Positions 1 through 13,899 of a DNA stretch of 64,000 nt are shown piece after piece (the first letter of the stretch is position 1; each line of letters starts with the position of its first letter). The translations under genes and the position numbers were made by a program. Under the pieces are notes generated by a model. The model ran no database searches and was not told where the DNA came from. It worked only from the letters and a program-made list of their open reading frames with translations. This DNA comes from Hybos culiciformis (lineage: Eukaryota; Arthropoda; Insecta; Diptera; Hybotidae). The DNA lies in assembly GCA_964007475.1 (NCBI GenBank), contig OZ023275.1, forward strand, positions 34,219,381 to 34,283,380, in the 5' to 3' direction.

Positions 1-3000
1 ATAAAAAAAGGAAGGAAATTTATTTATGTCACCAAAAGAAAATATTTATTTGGTAATTTAATATCAGTTTTTGGCAAAAAAAAAAAAAAATTTAATAATA
101 AAACCCACATTATCGTTACATTTTTATGGAAAAAAGAAAAGTTTTCAAGGGTCGAAACTTAGGCGCACAAAGTCATTGATAAAAAAAAAAAATTTAACAA
201 AAATTTACGCACATAAACCATTAAGTGTTATACAAATTTTCTTTTCTTAAAAATTTTTAATGTCCTCTTATTCGTTTATTTCATGTTTATTTAGTAAAAT
301 AGGAATAAAAAACATAAAGGTGGGTTTTTTTTATCAAACGTTCAGCAAAGTTTTTATTTAATTTTTTTTGATAATCCGTGATGACGTAACCATTATTTTT
401 CTAAATAAGATTTTTGTGGTTAGTTCATAAGATTTCTTTGGGAAATCCATAACAAAAGAAAAATGTAAATTAAATATTTTATAATTATGTCGATATGAAA
501 AAAGTTCTCGACATTTAACCTACGCAAATTTTAAAATTTTTACATAATTTACTTCTTTTTTTCATTCATAAGAATTTGAGAATAGTTTCATACAGCCTTA
601 AAATTTTTCCTTATCAATATTATTGTAATAAGATAGTGTCCATTCACTATATTATTATTCGACGACTTTTTGCGTAAAATTTATTAAACTTCTCTTTGTA
701 CCGCAAAAAATAAAAAATTACTGATAAAACAGAAAATTATATAAACCGACACATCATGTGAAATGTGAAAACAAATATCGGCATGAAAATAAATCATTTT
801 ATTTAAAAGAAAAAAAAAAAAACAAAAAAAAAAAAAGATTAAAAAGGATTTTCAAAAAAGGGCAAAATATCTTTATTCTTTTATTTATCTTGAAATTTAA
901 GAACTCTGGGTAACTTTAGGTTGATTTTTGGTTGAATTTATAAATTCTTTTAAAGTTAACATTTACGGTGATTAAATTGAAATAAAAATTAAAAAAAAAA
1001 AAAGAAATTTAATAAAAAATTAAATACCTAAATAAATATTAAAGTAAAAGCAATCATAAGAGAATAAATTTTATATTCATCAAACGAATTTGTATTGTAA
1101 TAATTGTTTCGACTGTGAAGATAAGAAAATTCTGATTACATATAATAAAAAGAAAAGTGAAGCAAAATTTAATAATTCGACTTTTTCATAAATTATGAAA
1201 GATGAAATCGCCAAACAATTGTAGGATTAATAATCTCACTGTAAAGATTAGTGGGATTTTCTTCAAAATCATCTTACATCTTACCTAATATTGAAACTCT
1301 TGAACTAATTCAAACCAATTTTAACGCAGATGGATTGTGAACATGGTTTACTAATTCAATAAAATATGAGTATTTTATTCTTTTTTGATTAAATGTATAC
1401 TTTTTTGATTAATTTTCTAATTTGACATACTCATACTACGGTTTACTTCTTCATCCAGATATACAGTATTTTAATACCTTAACAAAATGAAAATCAACAA
1501 AAAAATATAAATGTATTTCTAAAATTGTCACATCACCGAAAAAAATATTTTGATAATCTTCAATGATTGAAATACGAAAATTAAATAAATACCAAAATTA
1601 ATGAACACAATTTTTTTTTTGTTATTGCCAAACCAAGAAAAATTGACATGACATAATTTTTTTTTTTTGTTAACGAATGACTAAATTGGCTTATACATTT
1701 TTTCATTGTTTATTTTCGTTTTGTAAACAAATTTTCTGAAAATGACAATGCACTAATAAATCATAATAAAATATTTTGTTGTAACTATTTACTTAAAGAA
1801 TTATGAATAATCTTGTATATGAATATGTAACATTTTTATATATATTTTATATATTATATATATTTAGGTAGGTATACATTATATTATGTTAAAATTTATT
1901 ATTATAATATATGAAGCTTATATGATATTATTATTTTTTCCTCTTTGATACTAAAATTTATATATACTTACTAAACATGTTTATTCCAAAAAGATACTTT
2001 AAACTTAAACACAAAGGAGAAGAAACATGAAAAAAAAATTAATATTAGGAGTATTATTTATAAGTTTGAATAAATTTTGCGTCTCAGCTTTTTTTTAACT
2101 TTTTGAAAAATGTAGCATAATCGATACTTTTATTATAAAACTTTGAGAATCCAAATCTAAACCATAGTTCTGTTTTTTTTTTATAAGTTTTATGCTTAAT
2201 TTTGTTAAAGATAATAGGTAATAGGAAAAAAGGTTTTGTGTAAATTTTTTATTTTTAAGAATTTTATTAGATTAGTTATAGACTTTTTTTTGAAGATTAT
2301 AAGGAATAATTTTTTTTACAAATATCTTCAAAAAAGGAGGTAAATTAAAAGCACTTCAGCACACTATTCACGAATTTACAGAGTAAATTTTGAAAATAAT
2401 ATGAAAATTCTTTAATATAGTTCTTCATAATAAATACTTAAATACATTATCAAATTCTTTAAATTTTTACAAGAAGATGGAAATGTAAAATAAGTTTAAT
2501 ACAGAAACGTCTGGCATTAATGATTCTCTTATTTTTACGAAGGAGTTTATGTAAGAGCCATTCATCATTTTTAGATTATACATATTATATTTATTTAACT
2601 ATTTTTCATATAAATAATAATATTTTAACTTTTTGAAAGTAATTTATATTTTTCAGAAAATGCCAAAAGCACTTTCTTATTTATATATTTTTGTTTCAAT
2701 TTTATGCTAAAAATGTTATAAAATATCCTTAAGGCAATTAAGAATTTAGATTAGAAATAAACTAAAAAGAAAAAAAAAAAAAAGCAGTAGATTACAAAAA
2801 ATATTGTTTGAATTTCGAATTAGAATGATGAAGTTCTATGATGTTTATTTACAAAAAAAAAAAAAAAAAAAGCAGACGTATAAAATGTAAAAGAAAATAT
2901 TTCATTTTTGTTGTTTTTATTGTATTTTGTGAAAAACATTTTTCCCTTCTTTTTCTCCATTTTTTTTTATTACATTTAAAGAAAATTGATATAGAATGTT

Positions 3001-3301
3001 ATCTGACACTAAAATAAGTAGTTTTTATTGAGGAAGTCATCTGTTTTTTTTTTGTTTATTGAAAAGAATAGTTTCAAGTTTGAGAGAGTATAAGTTGAAT
3101 GACTTTACAAAAAAATCTGGATATTATAATAATGGTTTTAGTAATTAATTTTAATCTTCCCAATGGCATATACCGATCTAATGTATAAGAATACGTACGG
3201 GTAAATAGTGTTTATCAAATAATATTAGAATTCCCGGTTTTTCAATAATTTATTATTATGAGTTTATTACTTTAAACGTGATTATTTTTGATTTAAGATT
3301 A
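1..3301. other. AT-rich non-coding stretch
   Basis: No reading frame above background and no terminal repeats that I can pair. The stretch is dominated by poly-A and poly-T runs and short TA-rich tracts (for example around 1840-1870). It could be intergenic or a long intron; I see no splice-flanked coding exon. Confidence 0.6.
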
Positions 3302-3309
3302 GCTACGGG

Positions 3310-4717
3310 CAGTGCTTTTTTTGTAAAGAAAAAGGATGGGGAACTCAATATTTTTCTAGGTACTTTTTTCTGAGCTCGTAGTACTGCAAAATTGACAGCT
3401 ACTGTCATCTCGATACTTATCGAGATACACGGTTGACAGGTATCCCGATTTCGGCGGGAATTTCCCGATATTAAAACTGTTTTCGCGATTCCCGATATAC
3501 AATCGTCATTCCCGATTTACCAAAAATAATTGATATTTTCAACAAGATTTTTTTTTTATTTTTAAACTGCAAAGCTCTGGCTTTAACTTATTTCAAGATT
3601 TTTTTATTATAATTTGTGATAAAATTTGTGTTAGTTTGAATAACATGAAAATTGCGAGCAATTAAAGCAAACGCTTGTTTTATTTGTTTTAAAATGGTCT
3701 CAGCAAATTTTTATTTTTGTTCTTATTGTTTAAGTTTTTTATACGAATTAGTTTTGTTTATAATATTTTATTTAATTAACTATGAATAAGTATTTTTTTT
3801 GCAATAAACACAGGAGCGGATTTACTTTTTGAGAATTTTAGAGTTATTTGAATTTAAATAAGGAACAAATTGTATTATTTAACTAGAAAAAAGCCTGCAC
3901 AGAAAAAATAGTGCAGGCCTAGCCTAGTAACTATGCGTTGATTTTTGTCATTTCGAAAAGAATGCTTTTATTTTTTTATTGATAAAGTACGCCTTGATTT
4001 TTTTTGTTTACATTTTAAAATTTTTATCAAAGTATGCCTTGCATTCAGTGTTGCATAGTCATTCGGTTATTTTATTTATTATTTACGTTTAAAAAAATAA
4101 ATAGAGGAAAGTGCTAACACTGTCAAGGTCGTTTAAGAGGTGAGTTCACCTTTTATTATATTAGATGAGCTCAATTTACTATTTAGATTAGATTATTAAA
4201 TTATTTTTAGATTTCAAAATACGTTCTTATTTTTTTTTTGTACATTAATTACATATTCAATCCTACAAACACAAACATTTATTTATTTTTGAAAATTTTA
4301 ATTTTTTTTATCGGTTTTATGTTTTATTTTGATGACCCTTTAAATCTGCGACCTTAGGCTTATGCAAAAGTAGTGTGTCTATCCGTAAATCCAGCACAAA
4401 TTTTTTTTCTAAATTCCCGATACATCATTTAGGAAAACTGGCAACCCTATTCGAAAAAATTAATTTTGAAATTTCATGATAGGTACTTCTTTTCTAAGTT
4501 TACAGTTCTACAAAAAAAATGTAAAATGCAAAATTGTAAGCTACTGCCATCCCGAAACTTATACACAAAATTAATTTTGAAATTTCATTGTCAAAATAAA
4601 ATTTATTAAAAAAAAATACTCGCCATTATTTCGTAAGAAAAATATAAAAAAAATATTTTAAATATAAAAAGGTAGCGGAACTGAGTTCCACTGCGTTCCC
4701 CCACAAAAAAAGCCCTG
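3310..4717. mobile_element. non-autonomous hAT-type DNA transposon
   Basis: The ends are short imperfect inverted repeats: CAGTGCTTTTTTTGT on the left and the reverse complement of CAGGGCTTTTTTTGTGGGG on the right. The 8-bp target duplication GCTACGGG is perfect at 3302-3309 and 4718-4725. An 8-bp duplication plus a CAG-start terminus is the hAT signature. There is no transposase frame inside. The two ends share a subterminal block (a 'gcaaaattg...gctact' motif near 3385 and again near 4530), and a hairpin with 8-bp arms GCCTGCAC/GTGCAGGC lies at 3893-3918. The superfamily is inferred from termini and duplication only. Confidence 0.88.
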
Positions 4718-4725
4718 GCTACGGG

Positions 4726-7700
4726 TAAGCTTTCAGCCATCGTCTATGATTTAACTATAATAATTTATTTCATAATAATTATCAAAGACAAGAAATATAA
4801 AAAGAAAATATTCTGTTTAATCGAATTTACAATTATTATTTAAGAATTAAAAATTAGGTAGGTACTCGATTACATTTATCATGCAATTTTTATTTATCTT
4901 GATTCCATTTGCAACATCAATATTATAGTGACAATTTTTTTGGGGAAAATAGAATATAGCTACGGCAATTAATGCCTTTATTCTTTTTTAATATTATAGT
5001 TTTATTCTCTGAACCGGATGACATATTTCCGTTTTCATTTCCTTTTCATTCATAATTCTTTTTGTATGTACGTAGTTTTACTTAATTAATATTTTTTTTA
5101 AGGCGCTATAATTATTTTTTTCTTTTTTTTTAACAAATTTTAATACCTTGGTCTTAGCTACTACCTCAAAGTAATTTTTGAAGCATTCTTCCCAAAAATT
5201 TGCTCCCACGTAGTTGTGCATAGGGTTTTTGGATTGAACAGAAAAGTTTATATAAGGAAATATTTCACTTCAATCTTATAAGTCACCGTCAATTTTAACA
5301 AAAAATGATACACTGAAATGGATTGTTGATGTTTTTATATTTTATGATGTTCTGTTTTTATATTTTATAATGTTCTATAACTTTAATAATTAATAATTTT
5401 CCAATATTTATAATTTTTATAATTTTGTAATGGGTTAATAATAATGATAGATAAAGAAGAGTAAAGTTGAATTTTATGCTTTTGTTTTTTCATATGTATT
5501 TTATTTTGAAGAAGGCTCGAGCTACCCGATCCTCCTTATACAAAAAGCTTGAAGGCTCGAGCTTACGAAAATGATCGAGTTTCAAAAACCCTAGTAGTGC
5601 ATAAAAATTAACAGCAAAGAATTTAAAACTCTGATATTGTGACACCATCGTATAAATAAATAAATATACATTAATTTTAAATTTATATGTTGAAAAATTC
5701 CTCTAGGAGGTGACGTATGCTAACTGATTATTACCAAATTGAGACAGAAAGATACTTGAATAAAAAAATCAAAAAAAAAAAATAAACTAAAATTTTTTAA
5801 ATAGTTATAAAATATTTTAAAAATATTCTTTTTTCCAAAATTCTATAAAATTAATAACTTGCGATTTTGAAAATTTTATTGAGATTAATTAAGTTTAAAA
5901 AGATTGAAAATTTTTGTCACGGTACTTTTTATTCCGATACCTAAATTAGGTGGTACCAGCCCTTAACAATAATAAACTGAATAATTAAAGTTGTCCGGGT
6001 TTTTTCATCAACAACATGAATTTTTAAGATAATGGAAATATCAATATTTGAAATGATGACAAAAGAGTTTGTTCCATTTTCCATTTTCTAAGTTCTTTAT
6101 GAACACATTATTTTAAAAACAAATTATTTGAAAATAAAAGATATTTTTGTTTTTGAAAATACTGAAAGCAAAATATACACAACATGTATATTAATATTAA
6201 AATAAAAGTTTTCAAATTGGCTAAATTATCTGAGAGTACGGGAAAATGAAATCAAGATCGAAACTATTAAGTTTGAAAACATTATGATTTTAAATAAACT
6301 TGGGAGAAGTTTAATATTTTTGGCAAAAACATTAACATTAAAACGTGAACAAAAATAACAGATATAATTCGATAGAATTCAATTATTATTATCATTTTAT
6401 TTTTTATGGAATTTCAATATAATTTAAGCATAAATATCAGAAAAAAAAGCATAACAAAAGTAACTATATAAAATTAAATTTTAGATGTACATGTATTACA
6501 ATATAAAGTCTGCATAAGTTCAGAAAAGAATCAACAAGTTTCACTATAATATGTAAAAACTTTACTTCTTTGCAACTATGAGTATAAACTTAAAAATAAA
6601 ACGGGAGGTTCTGCAAGTATAATAGTTGTAGGATAAATTCATGTCAAGATTTAATTTTGTTAAAAAAAAAAAATAATAATAATAATATAAAATTTTTATT
6701 TTATTATATTAGGGTTTTAGAGGTTGAAGGTTTATGAACTTTCTTAAATATTATGTACAAGTACACATATATATATATATATAAATTTAGGTCATTATAA
6801 CTATCCTCTTATTATAAGGATAATAATAAATAACATGAATGTAGATTGAATAATATAATAAGAAGCTCTTCAAAAACCATAATGAAAATTAATGAATAAA
6901 AGAAGTTAAAACTATAATATATTATACGTAAATGTTTATGTATGTATTTATTATTATGGATGCATAATATTGGAATAATAACAAAACATTTTCAAATAAA
7001 AATGAACAATTAATTAAATAAAGTGTTTAATCATTTGATTGAATTGAAAATTGTTTCAAATCTTATGAGTGATTATGTAAAAAAACAATGTACATGTATA
7101 ATTCATATTAGAAAAGAGCGGAGTATGTTTTTTGGCACTTGTAAGCTGAAATTTGGTCAGAAGTTCAGAATGTAAAATTTTATAAAATAGACATGATGTT
7201 CTAAGTAATTATATCTACGTCTGATAATTTAAAATATAGAATATGTATGTAGACATAATCAAGTATCTCTAGAATTATCCAACGAAGTTTTCAACCATTT
7301 AAGATATTAAATACTTGCACACTTTGATATTTTGTTATATTAAAGATATAACAATAAAATTTAATAAAATATTAATAATTAATTATTATTTGAATTTGGT
7401 ATTATAAATTTTATTATACTAATTTAGAAAAAAAATCTTCGAAAAGGTACAAGTATAACAAAATATAATTAGAATCAATAACGAGAAAAAAAAAGTAGTT
7501 TTCCACTTAAGACATGTATACCTGAAAATTATGTTCCAAAATTTATTATATTTTTCTTGCCAAGAATTAGGTTCATTAACGTTAACATTAAGGGATCAAT
7601 TAGGAGTAATAAAAATAATTACAAAAAAAATTTCTACATAATATTGGTATAATTTTTTTTTTATTGTTTTTATTTACCTATTTAATTGGATTTTTTTTTT

Positions 7701-9439
7701 AACTAAAGAATGTGAAACCAAAATATGTTATACTGGTTAAAGTTTGATGGTGCGTAGAAAAAAGTTATTTAATTTTATCTAATAGTTAAATAATTATTGT
7801 AGTTATCAACCTTTAATATTGTTAAACGTATTTCAAATTAAAAAATTTAATATGGTTTCAATGTTTTGAAATAAGACCGTTTGAAATAACATAATGTTTA
7901 TTCTATAAAATGACTTAATTCTAAATAAACTTTATTAACTTCAAAACTTCAAAATTGATAGTACTTTTATGTATGAAATCGGATTTAAAGCTTTATAAAC
8001 ATTATTTGCTTAATTTAAGGTTAAATTCAGTTTTGCTATTTGAAACTTTTAAATCCTTAAATATTCACAATATGTGGTTGTTCCTGCTGCAATACCAATA
8101 AAGATAAATCTATTGGATCAAAACATGAAATTTTCTGGTTATTAAAATTCAAAAAGCATCAACAATATTTTAATAATAAAAATTATTCTCATACAAAGTT
8201 CCGTGATAATTCTATGAAAATTTTGTTGAAATTTAGAATCATGTGAACATCAAAAATTATTATAAAGATGAAAATCTGCAGAAAATTTGCTCTAAGCATA
8301 AACTCATTTATTATAATCATCAAAATAATAATAAAATAATAAAAAAATATTTTTGCATTTTATTTCAAATATATACAATTTAAATTTTCGAAATGACATT
8401 GAAATGAAATGTTTAAATCTAAAATATATTAGAATTGTGTTCTCGTTTTAAACATTAGATGGATAATAAAGCAATTTATAGTAGATATTTGATCTGATTG
8501 AGGAAGCCAACTTTTAAATTATATTTCAATCTTATGTAAGAGTGGCATTAGTTTCACATCATATCAGTTAAAGATTAAAAATAATATTTAAATTATGTGT
8601 TTGCGTACCATTTATTATTATATTGTACATTTTCATCAGTTGGGGTGCTTTAATATAGGAAAAACCCTCTAATAATCCCTTAACAAGACTCTAAAAATTG
8701 TACTTTTATTTATTTATTTCAAATGCTTAATACAAGCGAATACTTTCCAGGCTTGTGGCTTTCGTTTCGTAATGTTTGATATGACAGTATTTTCTGTTAC
8801 ATTGAATAAGTTTTTTTTTTTAATTTTATTTTAAACAATTGAGGAATTCTTAACTATATAAAATGAATCTAAAAAATTGTGGTTTTATAATCATTTAAAA
8901 TGTAAAATTTTAAATCACAAACTAACTGCAACGTTTGCACTTTATATGCACACAAAAACTTTCTTTAACAAGAAAATTAAGTAATGGGGTAAAATTTTCC
9001 GTGACAGAAAATCTTATTATTAAATTTTCAGTGGTTTTTCAAAATATTTTATCGCTTAAATAATCCTTAGAGATATATATAGCTTTATTAAAATTTTATT
9101 AATTTGATAAATTGTGTCTCGCCTCAACCTAATTATCTTTTAACAGAATTAATTCCCACTTTGCGAGCATAAACATACATATGTGTATTTATATACTTAT
9201 TTAGAAGTATTTCATTTATTAAAGAATAAAATTTCATAATCATGATATATTTTCTTCACATCGTTAGTGTTTAGAAAACTTACAAATATCATGTGAGAAA
9301 TGTATGTATGTATACACATTGTATAATATATTATAATTATTATGAATAGCTAGTATTTATATGTTTAAACATTCTTAGAACATAAATAAATATATTTTCT
9401 CTGCTTTTAACATATATTTAGATATTCAGTAAGTTAAAC
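4726..9439. other. AT-rich non-coding stretch
   Basis: No coding region, RNA gene or paired transposon ends recognised. A direct repeat GAAGGCTCGAGCT occurs twice near 5511-5560. Short AT and TA tracts occur around 6660-6785. Confidence 0.55.
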
Positions 9440-9546
9440 GTTAAACCATTGAGTAATAATAATTATAAGAGGGATAGAATTCATACAAGTAAATTTCTGA
9501 ATTTTTTTTTGTCAATAACTCAAAAATGATGACAATATTATCAATG

Positions 9547-9825
9547 TTTTTTATTTTATTTATTACCAATACTTTGTTTTGTCTTCCTATTGATGTTTTT
9601 CTACCTAAATAAATAGGTTAAAGTGAAAAACAACTTAGACTTATTAGGTCAACATAAGGAAGCAAAGTAGACCTCTAGGTTTTTAAACTAAAAACTAGTA
9701 AAATATTTTGTTTTGGATATATGGAAATTTGTTTCGATCGCGTTCGTCCACTCATCAGCCACTGATGAGATCAGAGTGGACGAACGCGATCGAAACAAAT
9801 TTCCATATATCCAAAACAAAAAAAA
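9547..9825 (+). mobile_element. 279-bp retroposed insert ending in a palindrome and A-tail
   Basis: The insert is flanked by the 10-bp direct repeat ATTATCAATG (9537-9546 and 9826-9835). The three other copies of the surrounding terminal repeat (near 12420, 13990 and 17575) lack it and read straight through, so the empty site is visible. It ends in AAAACAAAAAAAA directly before the second duplication, which suggests target-primed reverse transcription. The 3' part is a large palindrome, listed separately. No coding capacity. The family is unknown. Confidence 0.78.
9706..9821. repeat. perfect 48-bp-arm palindrome with hammerhead-like core motifs
   Basis: Arms 9706-9753 and 9774-9821 are exact reverse complements around a 20-nt centre. 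The centre overlaps a smaller hairpin, CTCATCAG-cca-CTGATGAG (9751-9769). On the plus strand CTGATGA (9762-9768), a GATC/GATC stem and GAAA (9792-9795) follow in the order and spacing of a hammerhead ribozyme core. A proper stem I is not visible and the full palindrome would compete with that fold. The hairpin is certain; a ribozyme relationship is speculative. Confidence 0.9.
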
Positions 9826-10190
9826 ATTATCAATGTATTGAGTAAAAATTTCCGACTCAAATGTGTTTATTCTTAATTTTATTATTATTTTAATTCCTAC
9901 ATTCAGTCCGCTTTGATTAGCTAATGAGGCAGGATCATTGTCGGATTTTTTATTTTTTTTTAAATAAACATGATAATGTTAATGATCATATGATTTGATG
10001 TACATTTCTTTAAATATAAAACAGATGATATGAATGATATGTTGCCAATTTTATGGAATACATGTAATGCATTTAATTTAATTTCAAATCTTCTAGTTAT
10101 TATGTTTTTCTAATCTATTCGCAAAACAAAAAAAGTAAATTTTCATAATTATAAATATAACTATAAGAAATCGTAAGTTACCTGCAGTTA

Positions 10191-10603
10191 CACAGGATGT
10201 TTTCGAAGATTAAAATTAAGATTTTTTTTTAATGTATTTTCCTAAAAATCTCCGAAATAATTTTCACTGCCCAGATTAAAATCTAGATTTTAGTTTGGAT
10301 TAAAATATTTTTCTTAATAAAACTATTTAAATTTTGATTTTAATTTTAAATTTATGTATCAAAAAAATAAAATAAAGCAAAAATATTTTTTTTCGTTTTC
10401 AGTTTTACTTTTATTTATTTTTTTATTTTGATATTTCTATTTAAAAATTTTTTTTTTCCATTTTTTTTTTTTTTTTGATAGAAAATAATTAATATTTTAA
10501 GGAAGATTTTTAGTCTAGACTAAAATCAAGATTTTTTTTTTATACAACTTTTACAAACACAGTCAAAAAAAATCTTGATTTAAATCTTCGAAAACATCCT
10601 GTG
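10191..10603. mobile_element. TA-flanked MITE (Tc1/mariner-like)
   Basis: The terminal inverted repeats start CACAGGATGTTTTCGAAGAT and extend about 30 bp with few mismatches. They are bounded by TA at 10189-10190 and 10604-10605. The interior is AT-rich, with further internal inverted 'attaaaatctagatttta' sequence and no coding frame. It is nested inside long-TIR copy A. The two-base TA duplication makes the Tc1/mariner assignment reasonable but not exclusive. Confidence 0.75.
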
Positions 10604-12520
10604 TAAATGGTAAGTTAGGTGATAAAAATTATTATTTTTTAATTCTGCAGTTTTATTCAGAACTTTATGGTTCTAAAATTACAGAAGCGATTTCTTGTCT
10701 AGAAGAAGGTGTTGGAATCGTTAATAAATTAATATAGGACAAACTGTTTTTGAATTCATTCAAAACTCATTAAACTTTTAATATTTCAGTAAAAGTAAGT
10801 AACTATAAAAGGCTATCATTATTTTAGAGTTAAGAAATAACTATTTTTTACATTTTTTTGGTAAGTACATAAGTGGATTAAATTATTTTTTTACTCCTAC
10901 AATAAATATTAGTATATACCTCATTTTCCTGTTTTCTGAAGTTAATATTGTGTTAAAAGTTTCGAAACACCCTTTCCAAATTTCAGATTTCATTTTCTGC
11001 ATCTTGTATTGTTGTCAAAATATCGTTATATATTATTTTGTTCCATCTCACAGATTAAGAATTCTCTTTTATATATTATATATCGCATAAAGATTAATTA
11101 ATTTCAGGCCAAGTCAAATATTTTGGTACAAAAGTTTAATTTTTTTTTATTTTTATTGTTCCATATCCACTTACTTGTAATTTTTTTGAATTTATGAAGT
11201 GTAATGTAATGAAATAATATTTTTAGTTACTGTATACTGATTAATAAACCCCTAACGATTTTAAAAGATAAATTATTAATATCTGAATAATTCAATTTTG
11301 TACAGAATTCCTAAAATATCATTCATGGATAAAAAACAAATGTCATAAAACTTACATATAAACTTTCAAATTAGATTTAGTCGAAACTAACTAAATGGCG
11401 TTTGGACTAAAAGAATTCTAAGCCGACGATATGTGGGCTCAATAATAATTCTAATAAACTGCGACCCCCTTTTTAAAATAAAAAAAATATTCTAACCCCA
11501 CCTAGCATAATTTATTGAAAAAATCAAAAATACTGTTTACAAGAAAAAATTTTAACACAATTTTTAATTAGATATGTAAACGTAAAAATTTTTTTCCGCG
11601 TAAAACCGAATTTTGTATACGGGTTCGCATAAAAAAAATTGTTTTACGTGTAAAACTGAATTTTTTACCCGCGTTATTTAAAATAAGTTTAAAAAATATT
11701 TCCGGGTAAAACGAAATCGCGAAATTGAAGTGCCGCGTTAATCTAGGGTTACCTGTATTTATATATTTTGTTCAAAAATAAGTTGCAAAAAATAAAAATT
11801 ACACCAATTTCGAATTATGATAAAGAAAAAAAAATTAGTGAGAAGGGTGAGCCTGTACTTCAGATGTTATTTGATTGAAATTTAGTTCAATTGTATGAAA
11901 TGAAAATTTTCTCACCTGAAACAAAAAAAATGTTTGTACACTCCTTCATTCGTTCGTTTTTTGTAAGATTAAAAAGCAACAATAAACTAAATTACTATAT
12001 TATTTTTTATTATATATTTCAAAAAGATAAACTACATTTTTTTACACCCCTCCGGAGTTATTCGCGACCCCAGTAAAGGTCGCCACCCACACTTTCCGCA
12101 TCACTGCACTAGATAAGAATTCATATATAAATACCATTATTCTCATCTGATTAGAAAAACATAATAACTAGAAGATTTGAAATTAAATTAAATGCATTAC
12201 ATGTATTGCATAAAATTGGCAACATACCATTCATATCATCTGTTTTATATTTAAAGAAATGTACATCAAATCATATGATCATTATCATCTGTTTATTTAA
12301 AAAAAAAAATAAAAAATCCGACATGATCCTACTTCATTAGCTAATCAAAGCGGACTCAATGTAGGAATTAAAATTATAATAAACACATTTGAGTCGGAAG
12401 TTTTTACTCAATACATTAATAATATTGTCATCATTTTTGAGTTATTGACAAAAAAAAATTCAGAAATTTAATTGTAAGAATTCTGTCCCTCTTATAATTA
12501 TTATTACTCAATGGTTAAAC

Positions 12521-13892
12521 TTAAAAGAAAAATCAAATATTGAAGATTAACTGCGAAAAATCTCTACAAATGTACAAATTTACAAACATTTAAAACTTGG
12601 AACTTGGAAAATAGTTGAATTCATAACCGTAGGATATTAATAATATAATTATTTGAAACTTTTTTGTTCAGGAATATCGATAATACAACTTACTCCATCT
12701 TCTCTTAATTGAAACAAAACTCAATTTTTAGATTAATGATAGCACCAATTTACGGTATGTATAAGGAAATTTTTTAAAGTTTTTTTTTTTTAATTTTATT
12801 GAAAAATTTGTTACATTTTTTTATATCAAAAATCCTTTTAATAATTTTTATAATAATTTTGTATGACAAATGTGAACATACTAATGTATAAAACCTTTTT
12901 TACTGAAAACAAAAAATTTAGCTTTTAGCATTTTTTTAAAAATATTTTTTAAAATTTATGATTTTTTTACCAAATAATATTTATGTCAACAGTAATTATT
13001 TCAGTATTGTTAAACAGGTTAGAAAAATTTCAAAAAAGATACATCGATTAATGAATGAACAACAGCACTACCAACTTTTCTTGTCGAAACATTTTTAATA
13101 TTATTTACTATCGCATGATGAAAGTTAATGGAAATGAAATGAAAACACATGTGATTGAATTTAAGACCAAAAGTCTTTACTTTATATTTAATTTTTGTGA
13201 TTAAAATCTACTTTTACTTCAATAAAATAATTATAAGCACAATTATATCGACAAGATTATGAACAATTTTATATTTGCAAAACAATGTATCTAAGCAGTG
13301 TATTTATGTTTATACGGGATAGAATATTTACTTAAATATATATATTTATCGACTTCCTATTTGTTCTATATTATTTATATTTTTTAATTTAGAATTTATC
13401 CGTTTAATTTGTAATATTACAAAATGAAGCCTTTTTCCAATAAGTATAACCTCAAAAAAAAAAAAAAAATTTAAATTTACAATTTAATTTCTAGCGTATG
13501 GTTTTTTGATAACAGAAAACATGAAAATTAAATTTTAATGTTGTGGGAGAACGGTTTCAATAATAATATGTATTAAAAATTAATTTGGTTTTTTTTCGCA
13601 TTATATGTTATACATGTATTATAATGACATGTAATAGAAATTTAGCTACTTAGCTAAAATTTTAATTCAATGAATTAAAAAGTATGAAATTTGTATTATA
13701 CATATAAAGTAAACCATATAATGATAATATTACTTACTGGCTCCAAATATTATATAGACCGATATAAGTTAAAATGTTTTTCTACTGATAAAAAGAACGC
13801 ATTTGAAAACAATATAAAAAAATATTAAATTTATAAATGTTTCACATATTATATTATGTTTATTGTAAACTAGTGTTATATTAAATTGTTAA
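12521..13892. other. AT-rich spacer between the two long-TIR elements
   Basis: No genes or paired repeats recognised. Contains poly-A and poly-T tracts only. Confidence 0.5.
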
Positions 13893-13899
13893 CTATAAT

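Larger units (their letters stand above)
9447..12513. mobile_element. long-TIR DNA transposon, copy A (7-bp target duplication)
   Basis: Both ends carry the same inverted terminus beginning CATTGAGTAATAAT. The 7-bp duplication GTTAAAC flanks it at 9440-9446 and 12514-12520. The inverted repeats are long: after subtracting a 279-bp insertion, about 370-390 bp at the left (to about 10116) match the reverse complement of about 12150-12513. There is no transposase frame; the interior is decayed and carries fragments that look like ends of other families (a pogo/Tigger-like 'GGGTTACCTG' end near 11740-11752 and hAT-like sequence near 12060-12110). The P superfamily is one candidate because it uses 7-8 bp duplications and CA-start termini, but the assignment is tentative. 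Confidence 0.8.

Noticed and set aside
9706..9821. Functional hammerhead ribozyme or transcription terminator
   Set aside because: Stem I cannot form and the full-length palindrome would outcompete the ribozyme fold; only the motif resemblance is reported.
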